Assembly: GCA_023134935.1 (NCBI GenBank)
Contig: JAGLUD010000199.1
Span: forward strand, 1-5,679
Reading direction: 5' to 3'
Origin: Paracoccaceae bacterium
Lineage (GTDB): Bacteria; Pseudomonadota; Alphaproteobacteria; Rhodobacterales; Rhodobacteraceae
Length of the DNA: 5,679 nucleotides
Positions 1 through 5,465 of the stretch are shown here, one piece after another (the stretch's first letter is position 1; each line of letters starts with the position of its first letter). The notes beneath the pieces were generated by a model. That model worked only from the letters and a program-made list of their open reading frames with translations. It was not told where the DNA came from and ran no database searches. Position numbers and translations under genes: made by a program.

Positions 1-734
<734 letters not shown>

Positions 735-735
<1 letters not shown>

Positions 736-756
736 ATTATCGTAACGTTGATAATT
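735..756 (+). repeat. AT-rich inverted repeat just after the nirS stop
   Basis: AATTATC (735-741) and GATAATT (750-756) are perfect 7-base inverted arms around an 8-base loop that contains AACGTT. The left arm starts on the last base of the nirS stop codon. As RNA it would fold into a modest hairpin; as DNA it could bind a dimeric protein. It lies directly against a second, GC-rich hairpin (757-780). The structure is seen directly; a role in mRNA 3'-end protection or intercistronic processing is inference. Confidence 0.55.
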
Positions 757-780
757 GGGTGGCGACATCAGTCGCCCCCC
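757..780 (+). terminator. GC-rich intercistronic hairpin, possible weak or partial terminator of nirS
   Basis: GGCGAC (761-766) pairs with GTCGCC (771-776) around the loop ATCA. After one T-C mismatch the stem continues with GGG (757-759) against CCC (778-780), giving about nine pairs. The bases that follow (atcctgttta) contain no proper T-run, so this is not a textbook intrinsic terminator. It may attenuate read-through or shield the 3' end of nirS mRNA, leaving the downstream gene expressed at a lower level. A bidirectional role is unlikely because no opposing gene ends here. Confidence 0.5.
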
Positions 781-798
781 ATCCTGTTTAAACCAGCG

Positions 799-805
799 AA
801 AGGGA
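799..805 (+). promoter_or_regulatory. Ribosome binding site deciding the start of the d1-like gene
   Basis: AAAGGGA ends six bases before the ATG at 812. This favours 812 over the in-frame TTG at 755, which would place its first codons inside the intercistronic hairpin and add 19 residues ahead of a clear signal peptide. Confidence 0.7.
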
Positions 806-811
806 TTTAAA

Positions 812-1333
812 ATGCGGAACGCTGCAATGATAATCCTGATGGTGTTTTTCCCGATGGTCACAATGGCTGATGAAACAGCACTGTCCCCGGACAGAAAATG
901 GCTGGCTGATCTGACCTACCAACCATACAAGCTGACAATCTTCTCAACCGCCGATCAGACAATCGTTAAGGTGTTCGATATTGTGGGAAAAGAAGGATCT
1001 CCATCGCGGATCGAGGGTGTCTATGTAGACCCCACGCGGGACAATTTCATCATCACTTTGCTAGATGTGCCAGAATACTGGCTGATCGCAACAGACCCAA
1101 ACGCCCCTCCAGTTTACGAGGGGTTCGTTCACAGCAACGAAAAAGGTATGAAGGAAGCGTTAGCATCCTCCGAAGGTCTTTTCGCACGCCGCCGCATCGA
1201 AATATCCGAACCGATCGGCGATTTGAAGTTTTCCCATGACCACCGGACTATGACCGGAAGAGTGGGCGCAGAAACCTACGAAGTTATTATTAACCTGAAC
1301 GTAAACCGCGAAGTCGGGTTCGTCGGCGGGTAA
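812..1333 (+). CDS. Small exported protein resembling a truncated d1-type beta-propeller (NirF/NirN-like fragment)
   Basis: The ATG at 812 gives 173 residues ending at TAA 1331-1333. Residues 1-19 are a typical Sec signal peptide (MRNAAMIILMVFFPMVTMA, cleavage likely before DE), so the mature protein is periplasmic, about 154 residues. Residues 24-168 recall the middle of the d1-haem propeller family: a blade start LSPDRKWLADL (24-34), SRIEGVYVDP (65-74), the stretch LLDVPEYW (83-90), DPNAPPVYEGFVH (95-107), RRRIEISEP (126-134) and a final INLNV strand (160-164). I know similar segments from NirF- and NirN-type proteins, which make or insert haem d1, but those are about 390-500 residues, so only two or three blades of eight are present here. 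The N-terminal part, where Paracoccus NirF carries a histidine reported as essential, is missing. The gene follows nirS by 76 bases on the same strand, probably as a second cistron. It could be a deletion relic still in frame, or a small helper for NirS. The family call is by memory of the sequences only; haem binding is unproven. Confidence 0.6.
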   Translation: MRNAAMIILMVFFPMVTMADETALSPDRKWLADLTYQPYKLTIFSTADQTIVKVFDIVGKEGSPSRIEGVYVDPTRDNFIITLLDVPEYWLIATDPNAPPVYEGFVHSNEKGMKEALASSEGLFARRRIEISEPIGDLKFSHDHRTMTGRVGAETYEVIINLNVNREVGFVGG

Positions 1334-1459
1334 AGCTTGTCGTCAAACCATGCTTCAGTACCAAATTAAACGGTGCGACGTTTTCCGTTACTCACCGGTC
1401 CATAACGGCCCTTGGGAAACCCAATAACACCATCAAGTCTCTTTTACCTATTGAAAAAT

Positions 1460-1504
1460 TGGTAGCGAGAGAGGAACTTGAACCCCCGACACGCGGATTA
1501 TGAT
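1460..1504 (-). pseudogene. 3' half of a tRNA-Met(CAT), from anticodon loop to CCA
   Basis: Read on the minus strand from 1504 down to 1460, the sequence folds as tRNA positions 32-76. It gives anticodon loop ATCATAA with anticodon CAT (1498-1504), 3' anticodon stem TCCGC (1493-1497), five-base variable loop GTGTC (1488-1492), T stem GGGGG (1483-1487), T loop TTCAAGT (1476-1482), closing T stem TCCTC (1471-1475), acceptor TCTCGCT (1464-1470), discriminator A (1463) and CCA (1460-1462). The partner of the anticodon stem should be GCGGA at 1505-1509 but is absent, and no D arm follows. It is therefore not a working tRNA. From memory it is close to the alphaproteobacterial elongator tRNA-Met, with a few differences in the T stem (a G-T pair at 53-61) and acceptor. 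Tyrosine-recombinase elements often use such 3' tRNA segments as attachment sites and leave this scar. Confidence 0.72.
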
Positions 1505-1600
1505 AGTAACGTTGGAGGTGATTTATTAAATATTATCAATAGTCTAACTGCTACATAAAAAAGCGTGCAACTTTTGTGCAATACAACTTTGATAAAAACA

Positions 1601-1614
1601 TTCGTTTAAACGAA
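1601..1614. repeat. Perfect 14-bp palindrome in the convergent gap
   Basis: TTCGTTTAAACGAA reads identically on both strands with no spacer. It lies in AT-rich DNA 97 bases beyond the tRNA fragment and about 100 bases past the adhesin stop codon. A spacer-free palindrome is a better protein-binding site than an RNA hairpin. With one short motif the function cannot be assigned, and a 14-bp palindrome somewhere in a window this size is not very improbable by chance. Confidence 0.5.
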
Positions 1615-1711
1615 ATATGTGCTCAAAATATTGCTGCAAAAAGCTTTAAGCCCTCAGCCTCTCTCAAGTATAATTACAAAGTGCGTTTCAGGTATGTCGC
1701 GGGCGTAGGTC

Positions 1712-4700
1712 TCAAAACTTATGTTCAATACTCAGCGACAACCCTGAGATCGTTGTTTCCCCGATAACTTCTTTCTGTGCCGTTATTTCGAAGTTGGTCA
1801 TTTCGTCTAACGAGGTCGCGCTCAAACCAACCAATAAACCGCCGCCACATGCACTTGTCTTGGCGGTTTCTGTACGGGCGTACTCACACCCAATACTTGG
1901 GACAATCTTCAATATAGATGTCGAGAAGCGTTCCAGATTAGTTTCTAGCGGAATTCGAAACTCCGGTTCAAAAGACACCTTACCCAGACTGACATATCCA
2001 GCATCCAAGGATACCTCTGCCGTGGCATCAAATGCCGATGCGTCCAGGTGTACTAATCCGATATTAGTCAATCCATAAGAGAATGAGAGTGATGGCCATA
2101 GTTCAAAAGCTGAGTATTCAAGAACACCACTGATCGCCCCACCTACCATAAAGGTCTTAGTTAAATACGCGCCTGAAATGTTCATTACATCGTCGCTAAT
2201 ATCCAAGTTATTGCGGCCTATGCCTGCAGATACATAACCTTCAAGATATGCACTCTTTTCAATCTGTCGAACACCATAAGCCCCTACGGATACACCGTAA
2301 GAGAAATGCTCGCCGATCAAACTATTGGATATTTTCGACTGGCTTGCATTCATATTAACAAAATAACCGACCAGACCTTTTCCCGGATTCAGACGTTCCC
2401 ATGCGACACGCGTATTCAGCGCCCCTGTCACAGTTCCGGTGCTTTCGCGAACCATGTCAAACCGACCAAAAACCAAACGGTCGAATTCCCCCGACGAAGC
2501 GCCTGTCGCCCCGTAGAAATCCCCAACGACCGACAACCGGCCATTGATGTAGTCCACGGCCCCGTCAACATCAAAGGCTTCGCTATTACGGGTAGCCAGT
2601 TCTGTACAATACACTTCCTCGTCGTCTTCCGAGGTCCACTGGAATTCATCATCAACCGCAGCAAGACATTCATCGGCACTTCTTGTTGCAAGAATGAAAC
2701 GTTCCCTTGCATCACCGACAGCAGATTCATTTACTCGCAATGCCACGCGAAGGCCCGTTAAAGCCTGCGATGTAATAATCTCTGTTACCGCATCACGGTT
2801 TATATCAAAGGCTTCATCAGGAGTGTCCGTCAGATTTCTTACCGAAACGGTCAATACTTGCGTTGATGCAAGGCCACTTTCGTTATCGGTTGCCACAACG
2901 GTAACGAGATAGTCGTTATCGGTCCCTATATCTTCCGGGACCTCAAAGTCAGGCGCAGCAATGAACGTTAGTACACCATCCGCATCGATCTCGAATTTTC
3001 CAGCGTCAGCCCCACTTTCAAGCGACCAAGTCACGGTGCTATCAGTAGTGAAAGTCGTGACTGCAGTCTGGTTTTCATCAACCGATACCTGCCCGTTCGC
3101 ATCGCCTGCATTGCCACTTGGTCCTGTGATAGCCGGTCCGGCTTCGACCACATCGTCAACCGTGACGGTAATGGTTTGAATAGATATATTTTCATCAACA
3201 TCAGTTGCTGCAATAATCACAATGTAGGTATTATTCGCTCCGTTGTCCGTCGGGATTTCGAAATCAGGTTCTGTAAGGAACGTAACCTCACCAAGTTCGT
3301 TAATTGCAAATTTTGCACCATCATCACCGCCACTGATCGACCATACAACTGCCTTATCCGCAGTAAGCGTAGTGACAGAACCTTGGTTTTCGTTAACAGA
3401 AATAGCCGAAGCGGAATCGCCTGCATTGCCACTTGGCCCTGTGATAGCCGGTCCGGCTTCGACCACATCGTCAACTGTAACGGTAATAGTCTGCTTGGAT
3501 TGGTTTCCGGCCACGTCTGTTGCCCAAACAATCACGACATACGTATTGTCGGTTCCGGTATCTTTAGGGATCTCATAGTTAGGCGCCTCGATAAACGTAA
3601 GCACACCTCCAGCATCGATGTTGAACTTTCCTTCGTCGTCCCCACCACTAATCGACCATGAGACAGCTTCGTCTGCCACCATCGCTGTTACTGATCTCTG
3701 GTTCTCGTTCACCGAGACAGCCGAACTCGCGTCGCCGGCATTGCCGCTGGGACCCGTTATCACAGGCGGTATCGTCTCTAGAAAGATTACACTAGTTGTT
3801 TGGGTTAAATTCGCGCCATCAAGCTCGCCAGTAATTGAAACTGTTCCAACAGAGTTGGAGGAGGTAAGTGTGGCCGTATAACTGCCATCATTATTATCTG
3901 TCACGACACCAATAGATCCAGCTGTTGTGAAAAGTGTCACAACCCCACCTGACGACGTTATATCTGAGCCTACGCCATCTTTAAGCTGCACAGTAATAAT
4001 CGAAGTAGAACTGCCATCCCCGAGTATTTCCGACAGTGACGCCGTGATTGAAGTTGTTACCAGAGATACTCCACCAAAAAAGCTGACATTTTCCGTGTCT
4101 GTGATATCAACAGTATTAAGAGTCGCCGATATTGTTGCAGCTTCTGCGGCATTGCTCGACGTTAAAGTGGCCGAGTAGGTGCCGTCGTCGTTATCTGTAG
4201 TTGCGCTTATTGTTCCCTTGGTAGTGCTTATAACCACGGTATCCCCACCGCTGGTTAGATTGTCTCCAAGCGCGTCTTTTAACTGGACCGTGAGAACCGA
4301 AGTGGAAACACCATCAGCGGCGATACTTAAAGTAGATGCAGAAATCACCGATGTCAGCGGCGATGCTGAACCGACAATTACGAGCTCGTTATTGGTTGCG
4401 TCCCCTAAAATATAGCCAGCGTCATTCTCGATTACGGCATCAACTTCGTATACTCCGGCCGCCAATGGAGATTCTGGTGGAATGGCTAAAGACCAAGTGC
4501 CCGCGCCAATACTTAAACCGTTCGATGTCGTATAAACCATACCGTTTACAGTTACCGTCAACGCCTCACCAACAATAAGCGTTACGGTTCCAGTAATTGT
4601 AGGAGACGTTTCTGATGTGGAAATAGTATTTACGGTTACTGGACCGATTGGCGCGTTCGTTGTGGTAACTGCGAGATATGCGTTCAATTCATCAAGTAAA

Positions 4701-5188
4701 CTAACAGTTGCAGCGTTTCCTGATATGTTGGTGCCGTTCGTATAAGTCAAAGTCGAGTTGATCGTTTGAAGGCCATAATTACTGCTACTATCGAGCGTTA
4801 CAGTCCCACTTGAATAGATGATGGTCTGAACTCCGTTTGCTGGATCTGGAATAAACCCGAAAGCCTGTAATATCTGTGAATCAACATGTCGCCAGTTAAG
4901 GGCCCCAGCAATATCAATCGTCTCCCCCGTAGTCAGCCGCATTCGTAGAGTGCCGCTTAAATCATTTCCTTGTGTCCCGCCGAACTGATCTGTGTCCGAA
5001 ACCTGAATGAAGTACGCTTTATCTACGCCAATTGTATCAAATACGAGAATATTTGTGGCTTTGCCTGCACTACTTCCAACAGTTCCTACAAAACCACCAT
5101 TAAATGGAACTGAAACTGTTGCAGCATGACTTATTACAGGGAAAAGCAATGAAATCGCGATAATTAGGCGGGCAAAATATACAGGCAC
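1712..5188 (-). CDS. Modular autotransporter adhesin: Ig-like, BIG-1 and cadherin-like repeats with C-terminal outer-membrane barrel
   Basis: The GTG at 5186-5188 gives 1158 residues ending at TGA 1712-1714. I chose this start because GGAG lies six bases upstream and a clean signal peptide follows at once (residues 1-22, ending VISHA before ATVSV). The in-frame ATG at 5216-5218 and TTG at 5270-5272 lack a good ribosome site. Domains: 23-177 unrecognised, beta-rich; about 178-273 bacterial Ig-like (TPTITGTV style); 277-375 and 376-473 two BIG-1 repeats of invasin type (VSTSVLTVQLKD, DNDDGTYSATLTSS); about 476-785 three 105-residue cadherin-like repeats, each with ITGPSGNAGD, VNENQ or VDENQ, a KF-ID or equivalent turn, and ATD near the end; 796-890 linker with Cys841 and Cys861; about 903-1158 autotransporter barrel with a second pair, Cys1101/Cys1114, ending in the OMP signature LSIEHKF. 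The protein should be anchored in the outer membrane with its repeats outside the cell, a likely calcium-stiffened adhesin. The binding partner is unknown. It stands alone, transcribed towards the nir genes. Confidence 0.9.
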   Translation of the reverse strand: MPVYFARLIIAISLLFPVISHAATVSVPFNGGFVGTVGSSAGKATNILVFDTIGVDKAYFIQVSDTDQFGGTQGNDLSGTLRMRLTTGETIDIAGALNWRHVDSQILQAFGFIPDPANGVQTIIYSSGTVTLDSSSNYGLQTINSTLTYTNGTNISGNAATVSLLDELNAYLAVTTTNAPIGPVTVNTISTSETSPTITGTVTLIVGEALTVTVNGMVYTTSNGLSIGAGTWSLAIPPESPLAAGVYEVDAVIENDAGYILGDATNNELVIVGSASPLTSVISASTLSIAADGVSTSVLTVQLKDALGDNLTSGGDTVVISTTKGTISATTDNDDGTYSATLTSSNAAEAATISATLNTVDITDTENVSFFGGVSLVTTSITASLSEILGDGSSTSIITVQLKDGVGSDITSSGGVVTLFTTAGSIGVVTDNNDGSYTATLTSSNSVGTVSITGELDGANLTQTTSVIFLETIPPVITGPSGNAGDASSAVSVNENQRSVTAMVADEAVSWSISGGDDEGKFNIDAGGVLTFIEAPNYEIPKDTGTDNTYVVIVWATDVAGNQSKQTITVTVDDVVEAGPAITGPSGNAGDSASAISVNENQGSVTTLTADKAVVWSISGGDDGAKFAINELGEVTFLTEPDFEIPTDNGANNTYIVIIAATDVDENISIQTITVTVDDVVEAGPAITGPSGNAGDANGQVSVDENQTAVTTFTTDSTVTWSLESGADAGKFEIDADGVLTFIAAPDFEVPEDIGTDNDYLVTVVATDNESGLASTQVLTVSVRNLTDTPDEAFDINRDAVTEIITSQALTGLRVALRVNESAVGDARERFILATRSADECLAAVDDEFQWTSEDDEEVYCTELATRNSEAFDVDGAVDYINGRLSVVGDFYGATGASSGEFDRLVFGRFDMVRESTGTVTGALNTRVAWERLNPGKGLVGYFVNMNASQSKISNSLIGEHFSYGVSVGAYGVRQIEKSAYLEGYVSAGIGRNNLDISDDVMNISGAYLTKTFMVGGAISGVLEYSAFELWPSLSFSYGLTNIGLVHLDASAFDATAEVSLDAGYVSLGKVSFEPEFRIPLETNLERFSTSILKIVPSIGCEYARTETAKTSACGGGLLVGLSATSLDEMTNFEITAQKEVIGETTISGLSLSIEHKF
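3101..3172. repeat. 72-bp direct repeat, copy A (pairs with 3416-3487)
   Basis: This segment and 3416-3487 agree at 69 of 72 positions by eye and lie exactly 315 bp apart, inside the adhesin gene. They cover the joint between cadherin-like units (TVTVDDVVEAGPAITGPSGN and flanks). All three differences are transitions that appear silent. The corresponding joint before the first unit (from 3731) is much less similar. Confidence 0.9.
3416..3487. repeat. 72-bp direct repeat, copy B (pairs with 3101-3172)
   Basis: Second member of the pair described at 3101-3172. It spans the joint between the first and second cadherin-like units. Identity here is far higher than in the unit interiors, where only the motif positions agree. 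Confidence 0.9.
3764..4360 (-). repeat. Two tandem BIG-1 (invasin-type Ig) units of about 99 residues
   Basis: The GVSTS/GSSTS motifs (residues 293-297 and 392-396 of the adhesin) are 99 residues apart. Both units share the order: S-I/V-S/TAS, DG-STS, (L/I)TVQLKD, D-(L/I)TS-GG, T-G-I, D-(N/D)DG-Y-ATLTSSN. The DGTYSATL-type strand is a hallmark of the BIG-1 domains of intimin and invasin, which form a rigid extracellular rod. The two copies have clearly diverged. Confidence 0.85.
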
Positions 5189-5194
5189 TGTAGG

Positions 5195-5198
5195 CTCC
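5195..5198 (-). promoter_or_regulatory. Ribosome binding site of the adhesin gene
   Basis: On the minus strand GGAG stands six bases before the GTG at 5186-5188. This spacing decides the start codon in favour of the GTG over upstream in-frame ATG and TTG codons. Confidence 0.7.
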
Positions 5199-5204
5199 AA
5201 TATT

Positions 5205-5221
5205 GCAATGGTTAACATTGC
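5205..5221. repeat. Inverted repeat in the adhesin 5' leader
   Basis: GCAATG (5205-5210) and CATTGC (5216-5221) are perfect 6-base arms around GTTAA. The repeat ends six bases upstream of the adhesin ribosome site on the minus strand and contains the alternative ATG (5216-5218). It could be an operator or an RNA hairpin affecting translation. Its position suggests control of the adhesin gene rather than of the divergent gene, but that is inference. Confidence 0.5.
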
Positions 5222-5251
5222 CACGGAAAAATGGCATCGGGCTGCATGGCA

Positions 5252-5265
5252 TAAATAGTTATCAA
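5252..5265 (-). promoter_or_regulatory. Possible FNR/DNR-type site upstream of the adhesin gene
   Basis: On the minus strand the sequence is TTGAT-AACT-ATTTA. It has a perfect left half and matches 8 of 10 defined positions of the FNR-family consensus TTGAT-N4-ATCAA. It lies about 64 bases upstream of the GTG start, a plausible distance for activation. No good -10 sequence was found at the expected distance, so this is a weak call. Confidence 0.25.
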
Positions 5266-5292
5266 TGCACAAACGTTGTCGTGATTTTATTT

Positions 5293-5309
5293 GTATTTAA
5301 TTCAAATAC
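5293..5309. repeat. Inverted repeat in the divergent control region
   Basis: GTATTT (5293-5298) and AAATAC (5304-5309) are perfect arms around AATTC. It sits between the two divergent genes, 33 bases before the CACAA array. An AT-rich repeat with a 5-base spacer is a plausible operator for a dimeric regulator. Confidence 0.45.
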
Positions 5310-5341
5310 TTCAGTGAAAGATAGCCACCACACGCACTTTG

Positions 5342-5381
5342 CACAATTCTTCACAAACCCACACAATTTGACACAAATTTT
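5342..5381. promoter_or_regulatory. Four CACAA direct repeats with exact 10-bp period
   Basis: CACAA begins at 5342, 5352, 5362 and 5372, giving four consecutive 10-base units: CACAATTCTT, CACAAACCCA, CACAATTTGA, CACAAATTTT. On the other strand they read TTGTG. Ten base pairs is about one helical turn, so all four motifs face the same side of the DNA. Winged-helix response regulators of the OmpR/TorR/PhoB type bind tandem direct repeats of 10-11 bp. The last unit overlaps a consensus -35 hexamer of the rightward gene, as in promoters where an activator touches RNA polymerase. The regulator is not in the window. Confidence 0.65.
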
Positions 5382-5396
5382 CGCCAAAAGTACGAC
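5368..5396 (+). promoter_or_regulatory. Candidate promoter of the rightward exported-protein gene
   Basis: A perfect -35 TTGACA (5368-5373) is followed after 17 bases by TACGAC (5391-5396), a poor -10 that agrees with TATAAT at three of six positions. Transcription would start near 5403 and give a leader of about 60 bases. The weak -10 together with the phased repeats over the -35 fits a regulated promoter. The -10 is uncertain. Confidence 0.4.
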
Positions 5397-5465
5397 GCTA
5401 GCGATTTACATGCAGAACGATGAGTTGGTGGGTAACGAAAATTAACTAGGGAATTGGAACGATCA

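Larger units (their letters stand above)
1334..1711. other. Non-coding gap between convergent genes
   Basis: This 378-base stretch separates the ends of the d1-like gene (+) and the adhesin gene (-). I see no supported protein gene. Weak hairpins lie near the end of the + operon: CCGTTA (1385-1390) with TAACGG (1403-1408), and TTGGG (1412-1416) with CCCAA (1420-1424). Neither is followed by a T-run. A further AAACGG at 1368-1373 could compete for pairing with CCGTT. The right part, from about 1505, is strongly AT-rich and contains the tRNA fragment boundary and a 14-bp palindrome, listed separately. No convincing terminator for the adhesin gene is seen on the minus strand. Confidence 0.6.
2819..3763 (-). 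repeat. Three tandem 315-bp units encoding cadherin-like domains
   Basis: The GPSGNAGD motif recurs at residues 479, 584 and 689 of the adhesin, exactly 105 codons (315 bp) apart, so no indels have accumulated between units. Each unit has VSVNENQ or VSVDENQ, a WS(I/L)-S/ESG core, KF or GKF followed by acidic turn residues, a D/NYE-P or DFE-P segment, a TDN or NN-Y strand and ATD. This is the pattern of bacterial cadherin-like repeats whose acidic loops bind calcium between domains. The third unit is the most divergent at its end and runs into the pre-barrel linker. Confidence 0.88.

Noticed and set aside
746..760. TTGAT at 748-752 as an FNR/NNR box for the d1-like gene
   Set aside because: Only one half-site is present; the matching right half (GGGTG) has no agreement with ATCAA.
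755..811. N-terminal extension of the d1-like gene from the TTG at 755
   Set aside because: It has no ribosome site, lies inside the intercistronic hairpin and would bury the signal peptide; the ATG at 812 has a good ribosome site.
1412..1424. TTGGG-AAA-CCCAA hairpin as terminator of the nir operon
   Set aside because: The stem is only five pairs with a three-base loop and has no following T-run; kept only as a remark in the gap entry.
1576..1767. 63-codon + strand reading frame starting with GTG
   Set aside because: It has no ribosome site or recognisable features, overlaps the end of the adhesin gene on the other strand and lies in AT-rich spacer.
3101..3487. Repeats read as a CRISPR array
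   Set aside because: There are only two near-identical copies with a 243-bp coding interval in frame; they are protein domain joints.
2306..4578. Several + strand frames of 70-160 codons opposite the adhesin gene
   Set aside because: They are opposite-strand shadows of the repeat-rich adhesin; their own repetition mirrors the repeats in the real gene.
5189..5272. Longer adhesin starting at TTG 5272 or ATG 5218
   Set aside because: Neither has a convincing ribosome site, and both put polar or cysteine/histidine-rich residues ahead of the signal peptide; the GTG at 5188 has GGAG at six bases.
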